A DNA stretch of 64,000 nucleotides from Ciona intestinalis (GCF_000224145.3 NC_020176.2:4315825-4379824); one strand, 5' to 3'. Shown: positions 47,768 to 58,640, counted from the stretch's first letter. The notes: generated from the sequence alone by a model not told the origin. Program-made: numbers and translations.

Positions 47768-47944
47768 TATAGGGAAAGATGGAACACCTTTATCACATAA
47801 TATTCAAAAGTGCTTTAAACAATTAACAACGGCCTATGGAGTCGTGAGAATGCGGTTTTATATTTTTTAAAATGTTTTTTGTTTATTTCCAAATGGGACA
47901 GGAAAATGGAACGAAAATGTGCCCCATCTTCCCCAACTGCACTA
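47768..47944. mobile_element. MITE family A copy
   Basis: Terminus tatagggaaagatggaacac, shortened by a few bases; far end tgccccatcttccccaactg. Full interior in reverse order. Confidence 0.78.
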
Positions 47945-48583
47945 TATGTATATTATACAGACGTAGCCTATACAGAACGTTTGGGCATTTTTACAGGAGG
48001 CTTCATGCCTTTTAAAAACAAAAACTAGAAATCTTCCATTAATTACCAGCACATTTTAACAATAAAAATAATCTAAATATTTTATTTAAAAAAAGTTTAA
48101 AAATTTCCGTACTAAACTTTTCCCCATAACACAAGGTAACGAATCAAGGAATTCCCCGATAAAGTGGGTACGCGTGTTTAGCGTCGGTGGTTGCTAAGCG
48201 AAATTAATCAACTTTTAACGAGTTATATCAGCTTGAATTTACTGTTTCGTTTGAAAAAAAGTTAAAAATGAAAAGTTTATACTGTTGCGGAGGTACAGTT
48301 ATTAATAAAGTAAGAATGACTGAAAGAATTAAAGCAGTTTTATCTAGAAATGTGTTTCTTGAAATTTAGTTTTTGCAATTTTTAAGATCCTAAAAAATAT
48401 TTTTTATGCTCCTACAAATAAGTTTTAATGCATATATCTGATGTACACAGTAACAAAAAAAACGAGGGAACTTATTCTAACAATATTGTTGTCCATTTAT
48501 AACGATGCATTTTTTTAAAAGTTTCTGTTGAATGTTTGTAGTAAATAGAAATTAGTTGCAAATAGTTAGAATCTAATTTTAAC

Positions 48584-51500
48584 ATGGATGGCCCAAGAAA
48601 CATGACTGGATTATACCTTGGAGGGGTAAGATAGATGTTTTATATAATAATAGATAAAAATATTGGCACTATATCAAGATAAAAGTACATAAAACAATCA
48701 CCCACAAAGACAAAATACGTGTTAACTCTTAAACAGTCACGAGGTGTATGAAACAAAACACCTGTGTTATTTATAACAACTGTCATTGCCATTCATGCAA
48801 GAATGAATAAGTGACTTTAGTTTGTTCATTTAAAACTGTATAATAACATTAACAAATGCATTTTCAATTAATTATGCAAGGTTACAATTGTGTTTTTATG
48901 CAAGATCAGAAAATGCAGATAAGATTATTTTATAAAATATAAATATCTTGAAGTTTTTTTACCCGAACAAAGCATTATTATTTACCTTATGTTAAGTCAA
49001 TATTCACTTATAGATTTTTATTTGCTTTGGCTGTTCAGTAAATATTTATTTTTTTCTTTGAATAGGAGAAAAATTGAGTGTTACAATAATATGGAAATGA
49101 AAATTTGTTAGTTTATAATGTGTATTAAAATCTGGAAGGACTTAAAAATGTGTATTCATTGGTGTATTAAAAAACCCATGTTATAACTCAACACCAAGGA
49201 TAAGAGTTACTAACGCACCAAATTGTATTGTTTGTAGGTTGTAACGGTTAAGCCTTTTTAGTTTTATCCAAAACGTTATTTCTTTTTTATCAATAAGCGT
49301 GTTTTAACAACTGTTGTTTTACCGTTACTACCCTTTTCGCTTTTGTAAACCCTTCCGTTCTTTGTATTGTAACTGAAGTAAGTAAAAAAATGTCATTCCT
49401 ACAGCTACAACAATATATAGTCATGTCATATCTCAACCTAACCACCCACTTCTAGTTTATCCAAGAAGGTTACCTTCCACCCCGAGAACGTAAATCTACA
49501 ATCCCTTCAACATTATATAGAGGACATGTCGTTAAATTGGCCAGAGCTCCAAACTCCAACCCACACAGGGTGAGATGAAAGTGTTTGTAAATTTATTATT
49601 TAATGGAATATTAAAAAAATGTTTTGAACTTAATATTGCAAAAAATGCAGTTTTGTGATGTTATTGATGTGAGCATGTATGGTGTGCAATGACACTCCCA
49701 TACTTGAACCTATTCCTGCACTATCATACTTTTGTGGTATATATGTGTAGTTTTTCATAGAGGCATGTCAGGGTACTTTGGATATAGACAAGAATTTGTA
49801 CATTACAACCTAAACCACCCTCTAATTCTTTTAAAAATGTACAAAAGTATTTTAAGACTTAACAAAAACTATTTTTTTATAAATGAGTAAACCAACTTAC
49901 CCTATATTCTTTACATTGATGGAACTCCCTGTTTTGCAGAGCTCTGTAGGCCGATACCCAATGCATAGTTTGAACTCTGGTTTTGCTGGCTCACAAGTTC
50001 CTATCAAAGACCAAATGGTGAGTTGGGATAAGTAAGTGACAAGAATCTATTAGAATCTATTTAAATAAGGAATTGATGAGGTCATTTTAGGTGAAATGTA
50101 TATCTTAAAATTTATATCTGTTAAATTTATATTACTTACAGTAAAACTGTTTTTTGAACTTGATTTTTGTGCAAAACGCTTTTCAAAGCACTTGTGTTTA
50201 TGTGTATCACCACAGACCACAGTACATTGTTTGTTTATGAGTATGAGTTTGTTCAGTTTAATATAATTAAAAAGTCACATCAAGTTGTTTGACAAATGAA
50301 AACCTCAAGATTCAATTTCATCTTTACAATGTTGAACAATTTGACTACCAGACGAACCTCATAAAAAAGGTTCATATTCCAATACATGGTCATAAACAAC
50401 ACTGTAAATCATATCACAATCAACTTTCACTACTTGTATTAACAGACAACAAAATTCAAAAGAACTCAATCCCGTAAAAATACATAAGGTTATGCGGGGC
50501 ATTCTTTCCATTCAGTTGCCTTTACTGCTTCTAGTAAACAAAAACTTGATATGTGGAAGGCCCTGACTGAAAGAACATATCTATATATCATTGTTATGTT
50601 TCACAATTGTCATTCCTGGAGTAAAAACCTGATACACCAGATCTCATTATGGTTGAACACAATAAACAATATAATTACTTTTCCATAGCAATTAATTTCT
50701 TTCATCATTTTTGTATGTTAGGAACAAGTTATGTTGGTTTGTAAATGTGGGCCAATTGCGTATAATGTGAAATCATATTATTATATATCATATTATATGA
50801 ATAAATGAATGAACGGACAAATATAACTTACTTTATCTACGCATGGCCGGAAAGCGACAGTCGTTACCACACTGGTTTAACACATCTGTTTTGCATGTTT
50901 TACAAGATCTATTTAAAAAGAAGTGATGTAAAACAAATACATATGCTTCCTTACAGAACTTTAAATTCCCAAGAGATCTTCAAAGATACAAGAAATATAA
51001 AGCGAGGGGAAAATGGTGCAACCATCCAATGTCCATTGAGATACGAAAAGTTGCCGGGTAGGTAACCTACAATGTATGTAACTCATTTACCCTTTGAGTG
51101 GCAGGCACCGACAGTGGTTATAACACTTGTGTTCTGTTATATACTTTTTCATTTTTGTTTTAACATATTTCTTGTTCTTAAATTTAGATCGAAAAGATTG
51201 TTTTTGAATCAAAAGTTTTGAAACTGTTTGTGAAAGTTTTTGAAAAAGGATTAGGATGTTTCCATAATCTTTAACATTATTTTATTATTCCAGGGCTGGT
51301 ACATCTGGCAGTTACCTTGCTGAATGCATTCTAAGGGAGGGTAGCAAGTCAGCTCATCGTAACTCTGCAAAAGCAAATCACTTTGTTGTGTCGCAAACCC
51401 CAAATGCAACAACGAGCAATATATACGGGGTAAAACGAATATTTAAATCAGGGATGTCTGATTTTACACATCCCATACAAGTTGATAACTGGCTGACAAG

Positions 51501-54500
51501 TTTATACAACTAATAAGGAGCAACTAGGTTGGAGCAATTATCACAAAATAAGATAGATTTAACACCTTTTAATTTTTTTTTCACAACCTTTAACGTGTCT
51601 TATCGACTTTCGTTTTGCTGTTAATAAGTTTCTAAATGTTTTTTTAAAGAATGTGATCTCTGGTTTCGTTGCAAAGAGATAAATATATAAATGTAACTTA
51701 TTTGTCCTCGCATGGCCAGACAACTACCGTGGGTATAACACGGGTGTTCTGTTTCACACACCTTGTGCCCGCGTACAAGTTACCACCTATGTAACTTTGT
51801 GGTTGAGTGTTTTTGTTATGATATCCAGGTATCAGCCTCCCCTGCGTTTCGCGACAAGGATGAAGAGAAGTTTTATCAATCAATGTACGATGAGATTCAT
51901 CAAGTTGTGTCTGGCCAACAACATTCAATGCAACATAATCAACATAAACTTCAACGGATTCTCCTCAACCAGTTGGATCTCGGGTTAAGACCAGACGTGT
52001 AAGAACTCTATGTTTAAAACTACCTGCTGTTTATTGCAAGAACTAGATGTTTACCTTTATTAAACATGTTTACGATGCCGTGTTTGTTATTCTGCGACTG
52101 TTGCTACCAGGATTAACATATTTTCCATGAATTATCTTCTTACATAAAACTATTTAAACCAATGTTTGATAAAAACAACAGAACCAACCTTAGTCTCATA
52201 AACAACGTAATCGGGCGCACCAACTTTTAAGGACCTTGTTTCCCTGTATGTTCTTGCATTGTGAAACTACAAACATTATGACATGTAGTATCTCAAATGT
52301 AACTCTTATCTTTGCGGGGCAGGTAAATGGGAGTCGTTATAATACAGGTGTTTCATGCACCTCGTAAGTTAGTAGTTACCACATATGTAACTTGTTTATT
52401 CTCCCATAGCAGGGCAATGACAGTTTTTATAACAGAGGTGTTGGGTTTTATACACCTCGTGTTTAGTGTTAAATAGAACACAATTATAAAGTCACTGGCC
52501 CATTAAAGTTGATAAAGTCTTTAAGAACTTTTTACCTTTATCAAATTAGTTCATCATTTTGTTGCACGACACCAATCAACTTAACCTCATCCACCAGAGT
52601 ATCGCCCGCGCATCAGAAAAGAGTATCCACTTCATATGGTTTCCCTGTAAGACATACGCCATCCACACCAATAAGAAGGCCTCACACAACGGCTGCTGCT
52701 CCAATCAAAGAAACCAAATCCCTTCTCCTACCTGTTCCCTTTGTATCTTCGCACCCCATAGCCGTCCCCCAACCCCGCCCCTAGACCCCAGGAACCAATT
52801 CGTTTTGATCCTGTAAGTCCATGGAGATCGCAACTAAGGAGTCTTACTCCTTATATGATGAGAGCTAAAGCAGGTACTTGTGTGTTATTGTTGGCCAGCT
52901 ACAACTCAATACACCACATTGTTTTAATTGTTTTATGTTTTAACTCAGCAATGAGCATGAGGTGTATGAATACACCATGTGTGTCTGGTGTATAAGAAGA
53001 CACCCATGTTATAACTTGACAGTGAGCATGAGGTGTATGAATACACCATGTGTGTCTGGTGTATAAGAAGACACTCATGTTATAACTCGACAGTGAGTAT
53101 GAGGTGTATGAATACACCATGTGTGTCTGGTGTATAAGAAGACACTTATGTTATAACTCGACAGTGAGCATGAGGTGTATGAATACACCATGTGTGTCTG
53201 GTGTATATGAAGACCTATTAAAAGCCGGTAGTATTATATGTAAAAGGCGACGCTTTAGTTAAAACTACGAGTTTACAGAGAAAAGTTACCGTGACGACCA
53301 CATGCGATGGAACAGCCCCGAACCTCTACCCACGCACGTTGCGACGCATGGAAACGTCGGTGAATCGTCAGCGGAACGAGTGACTCGTCTGCTCAATGCT
53401 GCTGCAGAGGTGAGGGTTTGTATTGGCGCTTCAGTTAATAATAACCGTTATCGTTTACCGTTTATTCCGGAAGTGGTTATAACATGGGTGTTCTGTTTCG
53501 TACACCTTGTGCCCCTTTATCCAGAATTCGTCCGTTTTGTCTGTTTTGTCCGGATTACGCTGCCGCATGCGGAACTCGGTAATGGGTTTGTATACAACTT
53601 CGCATGCCTGATACTGTGTACAGCCACCTTAAGAATTTCCACGTATGTAACTTTATGGGTAATTGTTTTTTTGCGGTTCTTTTTATTTTTTAGTAATGTT
53701 TGTCAGCTTACAAGTTAACATTAATGCACTTAAATTGCTTTAGGATGACGTTGTTTACCCTAGCCCACGGGAGGCGCCAGCTACAAGTAAGATGAAAGAT
53801 GGATTCACACAAGACAATAATAACGGTCAGTGATTTGTTATAATACGAATGTATCTTACTTTATCCTCGCGTAGCCGGAAGCAACGGTCGTTATAACACG
53901 GGTGTTTCATTTTATACACCTTGTGTCCGCTAATAAGTTACCACGTATGTAACTTTGTAAGTGATTATGTTTTACTATTGTGAGTGATTATAATTACTGC
54001 ACATTTAGTAGTAAACAAAGAATATTCCCAAATTATATAACTGTACCATTACGATTCTAAAGGGGCGTTGTTAATTGTTTAAAACAGGATCAGGAAATAT
54101 GGGATTTATAAGGTGCTAACGATATCCCATCTTACCCCACAGTAATAACCTACGTGTAATTTTAAAATAGCCTCGTAATCCTCTCATACAAATCCAAAAT
54201 CGAATCGTATTTATATAAGTTGATGCCTATGGGACGTTTAACCTGCTGCAAGTTACGTTCACGCCATCGATCCAGCTTCTAATCCGCGCCCAGAGAACTT
54301 ATTATTTAAATTGCAATTTTAAATTGGACCCAGCTACATATCAATTCAACATAATCATTATATATGGTGTGTCGTGCTTCGAATGACGTATGTATGGCTT
54401 ATTGAGAAAAGGCTGGCTTGTTTTTTTTAAAGGCGATTATCCGAAAGGTTATTAGGTTTTGAAATACGTATGCGGTTGTTGTAACGGTTGACATTGCAAC

Positions 54501-57500
54501 GAGAAATCGTTAGAGCTGTCGAGGTTTTTATAAAATTAAACCGGAATATATTCTCAGTATGTTTTACGTCAGTCGGATTGTTTTTAGTATTTGGGAACTT
54601 TATTTTATCTTGTGTATTTTGGGCCGAAAAATACGGAGCAAAGTTGGAAAACTACCTTATTAAGTTTTAGTACAGTTAGAATTATAATTATATTCAAGAA
54701 AAATCCGTTTTAATTTGAAGTTTTCTTCAATATTAAAATTAAACATTAATTGATTTATCTCACGAAGGAAGATGGGACAACTAGCAAAAGTTTACTATAG
54801 GTTTTAGTACAGTTAGAATCATAATTATATTCAAGATAAATCTGTTTTTAGATTTAACAGAAAACGTGACAGTTGCTGTTGGTTCGGTGGTGGCTGAATA
54901 AGATAGTAGGGTGGGGTAAGATGGGACACCTTTAGCATATAATATCCAACGGGACACCTTAATATCCAAATATCCTGATCGTGTTTTAAACAATTAACAA
55001 CGTTCTATGGAAGTTGTGAGGATACGGTTTTATAATTATTTGATTGTTCTTTGTTTACCTGCAAGTGGGACGAGAAAGTAGAAGAAAACTGTGTCCCATG
55101 TCCCCCCACTTTACTATATATGAAGTAAATAGTCGAATTTATTTGTCTTAATGTGACACTGCATCGTTACAGTTAAACAATACAATTACCTGTTCCGAAT
55201 ACGCACTTCCATAACCAGTTTATTTTAACGGTTTGATATTGAGTTTATAGTCTGGCTGTTGTGCGCATTCCTTTTGTCCTGGTACCAGAAAGATACGAGG
55301 TTAACTGTTATCTTAAAAATGCACTTAACCGCGATACGCCGGCAATTTAAACTGGGCTGTTTGCGCTTGCACGAGACAACAGTCGTCTTGGTTCATTTAT
55401 AGCTAGCCTTGCCTTGTCTTGCGACACGTATGTAACGTATAGTGTAGAAAATAGTTATCTCAGGCGTGTTTGAAGTTTAATTGAGCTAAAATTTATTTCT
55501 TGTGTAGAAATGTAACTTACCTACAGTATGTATAAAAAACAAGAAAGCATAGCTTCAATAAATGAGCACGTGTTTAGTATAACCTCAATTACTTTTTTAC
55601 CACGGTCGACTAAGCCGGTTAAAAATAAACTAAAAGTAACTAACCAAGCGATTTTCAATCGCCATGTGTGATCGTGTAGCTGCTTAGGTAGAATGGATTC
55701 ATCAAAGCAATATTACCCACAAAGATAAGTCAGATTTAAGAATAAATGCAGATATGTGGAAAAGCACCTCGCAAATAACAACAAGAACAACTGTTCGTCG
55801 AGAAAGGATCTATATGACCACTTGCGTGCTAAAAATTTACGTAACAAAATTTCAGTAACAGATCAATCGAACTATATACATAGTGCAGCTTGGAAGGCTC
55901 TAATATCCTACAGGAGATTAGCTTGACGTGAAGCATGAGGTTCTGCTTATACGCATTAATGATATAAAACATATACATCTGGTTTCCAACATATCACTTC
56001 GTCTAGAAAATTGGCTGGTTAGAACGTGCTACTGTTTCTAAAATCAAAATTATATGACTAACATCGTATTTGTGCACATACCTATAAGAAACAGGCACAA
56101 ACTTCCAAATAAGTTAATATTCAAAATTTACGATAACTTAACGTGAGTTATAGTGGGTGAGGCGAAAAGTTTTTGACTAAATTGTGTACATGTTTACCCA
56201 CATTCGTATTCTTATATGCAAAGGTTTTCCGGACTGTTTTTGTATCACGTTATTAAGACAGCAGTTAATTACAGTGTGAAGTTTATTTACAGAAGATCTT
56301 TTATTTTGTAAAAACTTGTATTTAAATATCTTTTTTTCAATCTGTGTTTTTTTTTTTTTTTTCAGTAACTTTTATTTTTCAATCATTTTTTCGTTTTAAT
56401 ATGTTTTTATTTATTAACAATCCTTTGTTAAATGTAAACAAAGTTTTCATTATTTCACAGACTTGGTTGCAGAAAGTGATTTCCTTCAACGTAACTTACG
56501 TCTCTCGCCAACCGCTAGTTCTAAACTTAGTTGGAAGATTGAAAACACTTCAAATATCACAACCGCATTCTTCACTGTCTGTTGTGGTGCCAGCTTCATA
56601 CGAAGAACCCCCGTCCCTTCCCACCAGCCCTCTACCGCCAACTACCGACCCTATTATCCCGGAAACGGAAATGGGAAGCGGGGCAACAAAGTTTCTCACT
56701 GAATCGAAACGTAATGACGTCACGGCATCGAGCAACGGCCAGAGTATGACGTCACAGGAGACTGATATACAATGCGTTGTCGAAATGACAGATGGAAAAA
56801 AGAAACCGGCGGCTATTGATTTCGGTAAGATAATGTTATCCGATGTGTAACGTAGATGTTCATACGCTACTTGTTATTCGTATTCATTAACAGCATGCTT
56901 TACCTTACTCTTGGCTCTCAATGTTTTATTATCATGCCCACTTGTGCATTGTAAAGTATTTCATGCCCCTTCTACAACGTTTAGACATGGTTTTAATATG
57001 CTAAATTTGTTGGGTAATGGACCAACGTGGCTCAAAATCGCAGGTTCTCTAGTATTTATGTGTATGCCGATCCCACGCATTCTGATAAATATAAAATAAG
57101 TTTTACTTTTTACAAAGTTTTGTTTAAACGAGTAATAGAATTTATTATTTATTATTGAAATGGTTCAAAATTCATAAATTAGTCCAACTTGGGCCAAAAA
57201 TCCAAAGACCTCTGGTATTTATCTCCATACAGGCCTCACGCATATATAATACAGAATAAAAGATTAATATACAAATTATACAGCTCATTGTCCCATCTTA
57301 CCGGGGTTATAGCGTTTATTAACAACTGGTTAAATGGTGGCAATTTTAACTAATCAAGAAATCGGCGACATTAGTATATATTTTATAACTTTATATTTAT
57401 AACTCTTGTTGTGATAATGTTATAGCATTATTAACATACCTAACTCGTATATTAGAAAGTAGCGCATTAACTATCTATCCATCTAACAACCTGTAGCAAT

Positions 57501-58189
57501 AACCATTAACTTGTTGTGCACTAACTCAAGGGGTCGCAGATGTTTCATCTGGACAACAGAAATCAACAGATACAATTATATGCAATTATCAGGTATACAA
57601 ACATACACGAATTTAGTATTGTGGGGTAAGACGGGACACCTTTAGCGCACAATATTCAAAATATTCTGCTCGTTTTTAAAACAATTAACAACGGTCTATT
57701 TGATTTGTGAGGCCACGGTTTTATAATTCTTTAAATGTTTTGATATTACCTACCAAATGGGACGACAAAATAAAGTTAAACGGTGTCCCATCCTCTCCCG
57801 CAATACTATATCTATAGTATTGTGGGGTAAAACGGGACACCTTAGCACACACAATCTAGATAATCCCGATCGTGCTTTAAACAATTAACAACGTTCAACT
57901 GTTCTGGCTTAAATCCAGCTGCGTATATTTCAATATAGCAGATGAACTGACGCAGTGGTTTCGCAATTTCAATGAAATGATCAATATACCGTATACCAAA
58001 AATATTTCTAAATCTTCGCTACCGTAATCGAAGACACAAATAAGTTATTATTATTTCTATTTTTATTAACAGGCAGAAGCGGAGGCAAAGAGACTTGAGT
58101 TAAAGACGTTACTGTTGGAATATGAACAACTAGTCGTTGAGGTTCAGCGACTTGAACTCTACAAGTTAAACAACCGGCATCGACCGTAG
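48584..58189 (+). CDS. Uncharacterised protein, 11 exons, coiled-coil C-terminus
   Basis: Not recognised. Exons: 48584-48625, 49456-49569, 49940-50017, 50957-51057, 51294-51429, 51829-51998, 52598-52873, 53279-53409, 53744-53825, 56461 (or 56531)-56824, 58077-58189. Estimated 511-534 residues. The start MDGPRNMTGLYLGG joins exon 2 in phase. Exons 1-6 give basic, Ser/Asn-rich sequence with KFPRDLQRYKKYKARGKW and a helical stretch EEKFYQSMYDEIHQ...HKLQRILLNQLDLGLRPD. Exon 7 is Pro-rich (RHTPSTPIRRPH, PRPQEPIRFDPVSPWRSQL) and needs one base fewer in the C-run at 52766-52770 to stay open. Exon 8 has ERVTRLLNAAAE. Exon 11 codes a Leu/Glu coiled coil (RLELKTLLLEYEQLVVEVQR). No signal peptide or membrane segment. 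The clean phase chain argues for a live gene; the frame faults look like assembly error. A cytoskeletal or centrosomal role is only a guess. Confidence 0.7.
48690..48815 (-). repeat. Dispersed repeat family B copy (unknown gene intron 1)
   Basis: Reverse: aatcacccacaaagacaaaa, then cacgaggtgtatgaaacaaa, then caactgtcattgcc. Its near end lies about 65 bp after the exon 1 donor. Confidence 0.65.
50805..50900 (+). repeat. Dispersed repeat family B, 5' part (unknown gene intron 3)
   Basis: taacttactttatctacgca, then tggccggaaagcgacagtcg; truncated before the second half. Lies just upstream of exon 4. Confidence 0.55.
51065..51150 (+). repeat. Dispersed repeat family B, 5' part (unknown gene intron 4)
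   Basis: Starts about 8 bp after the exon 4 donor: atgtaactcatttacccttt, then ggcaccgacagtggttataa, then tgttctgtta. Confidence 0.55.
51688..51815 (+). repeat. Dispersed repeat family B, near-complete copy (unknown gene intron 5)
   Basis: A good reference copy: aatgtaacttatttgtcctc, gcatggccagacaactaccg, gtataacacgggtgttctgt, ttcacacaccttgtgcccgc, gtacaagttaccacctatgt, aactttgtggttgagtgttt. It ends about 14 bp before the exon 6 acceptor, so it supplies the polypyrimidine side of the intron. Confidence 0.75.
52295..52470 (+). repeat. Dispersed repeat family B, one and a half copies (unknown gene intron 6)
   Basis: First piece from aaatgtaactcttatctttg; second from atgtaacttgtttattctcc through gacagtttttataacagagg to tatacacctcgtg. 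Confidence 0.65.
52935..53215. repeat. 71-bp minisatellite array, locus 4 (unknown gene intron 7)
   Basis: About four units, nearly identical to each other, same orientation as loci 2 and 3 (gcatgaggtgtatgaataca, ccatgtgtgtctggtgtata, agaagacacccatgttataa). It lies between exon 7 and exon 8. Confidence 0.92.
53445..53690 (+). repeat. Family B copy interrupted by a family C MITE (unknown gene intron 8)
   Basis: Family B first half (gttataacatgggtgttctg, then ttcgtacaccttgtgccc) stops at about 53516; family C occupies 53519-53634; family B resumes with tttccacgtatgtaacttta, then tgggtaattgttttt. This order makes the family C insertion the younger event. Confidence 0.8.
53519..53634. mobile_element. 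MITE family C copy, left end shortened
   Basis: tccagaattcgtccgttttg through tcgctgaa-like core (ctgccgcatgcggaactcgg) to atactgtgtacagccacctt. The right terminal repeat is whole; the left one is mostly missing. Confidence 0.82.
53849..53972 (+). repeat. Dispersed repeat family B, near-complete copy
   Basis: aatgtatcttactttatcct, gcgtagccggaagcaacggt, gttataacacgggtgtttca, tatacaccttgtgtccgcta, ataagttaccacgtatgtaa. Directly follows exon 9 by about 25 bp. Confidence 0.75.
53998..54147. mobile_element. Partial MITE family A copy
   Basis: agtagtaaacaaagaatatt through tttaaaacaggatcagga to gatatcccatcttaccccac. One terminus is missing. Shares the 'cgattctaaaggggcgttgt' variant with the copy at 47042. 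Confidence 0.65.
54904..55117. mobile_element. MITE family A copy with internal duplication
   Basis: Terminus agtagggtggggtaagatgg; far end gtgtcccatgtccccccact. The block gggacaccttaatatccaa is repeated near the left end, making this copy about 20 bp longer than the norm. Confidence 0.8.
57616..57810. mobile_element. MITE family A copy
   Basis: Terminus tagtattgtggggtaagacg; far end ggtgtcccatcctctcccgc then aatacta. A second, truncated copy with the same terminal variant starts 4 bp later. Confidence 0.82.
57814..57893. mobile_element. Truncated MITE family A copy
   Basis: tagtattgtggggtaaaacg through cccgatcgtgctttaaacaa, then lost. It shares the unusual 'attgtggggt' terminus with its neighbour, so the pair probably arose by local duplication. 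Confidence 0.7.
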
Positions 58190-58301
58190 CTGCATACACG
58201 CATAATATGTTCAATGGGCGTATTTCGAATATACAAACTGGTGCAGGAATCCGACTGTTCTACATTTGAAAAACTCAATCGTTATGTTACAATGCGGTGT
58301 G

Positions 58302-58351
58302 NNNNNNNNNNNNNNNNNNNNNNNNNNNNNNNNNNNNNNNNNNNNNNNNNN
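58302..58351. other. Assembly gap (50 N)
   Basis: A run of exactly 50 N. The flanks at about 58076-58301 and 58360-58587 are copies of each other, so the gap probably joins two overlapping contig ends and its length is a placeholder. Confidence 0.97.
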
Positions 58352-58359
58352 GATCCCAA

Positions 58360-58587
58360 AGCGGAGGCAAGAGACTTGAGTTAAAGACGTTACTGTTGGA
58401 ATATGAACAACTATGTCGTTGAGGTTCAGCGACTTGAAACTCTACAAGTTACACAACCGGGATCGACCGTAACTAGCATACACGCATAATATGTTCAATG
58501 GGCGTATTTCGAATATACAAACTGGTGCGCAGGAATCCAGACTGTTCTACATTTGAAAAACTCAATCGTTATGTTACAATGCGGTGA
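58360..58587 (+). pseudogene. Second copy of the terminal exon of the unknown gene, likely assembly artefact
   Basis: Repeats the exon 11 sequence and its 3' flank (gcggaggcaagagacttgag onward, to acaatgcggtg) with several single-base differences, mostly insertions or deletions, which break the reading frame. Because it abuts the N gap and differs in the manner of low-quality read ends, I read it as the same locus assembled twice rather than a true tandem copy. Confidence 0.75.
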
Positions 58588-58640
58588 CACCGCATTTTAA
58601 TGATAAACCTATAACCTAACACCCAACCCCTCACCAAAAG

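Larger units (their letters stand above)
45412..48583. other. Intergenic region upstream of the GPCR, before the unknown gene
   Basis: 3.2 kb between divergent genes, AT-rich, holding three family A copies (46203-46394, 47042-47228, 47768-47944) and a worn relative near 46400-46520. Open frames here (such as 47178-47513, which begins inside a MITE) have no domains. It should contain both promoters. Confidence 0.5.
53826..56460. other. Large intron 9 of the unknown gene
   Basis: 2.6 kb, AT-rich. Contains a family B copy, a partial family A copy (53998-54147) and a full one (54904-55117). Open frames at 54488-54670 and elsewhere show no domain. A short direct duplication ('gttttagtacagttagaatc' at about 54664 and 54800) flanks a MITE-like scrap. 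Confidence 0.5.
56825..58076. other. Intron 10 of the unknown gene
   Basis: 1.25 kb with a reverse family E motif (about 57185-57250) and two family A copies (57616-57810 and 57814-57893). No supported coding exon, though a small one cannot be excluded. Confidence 0.45.
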
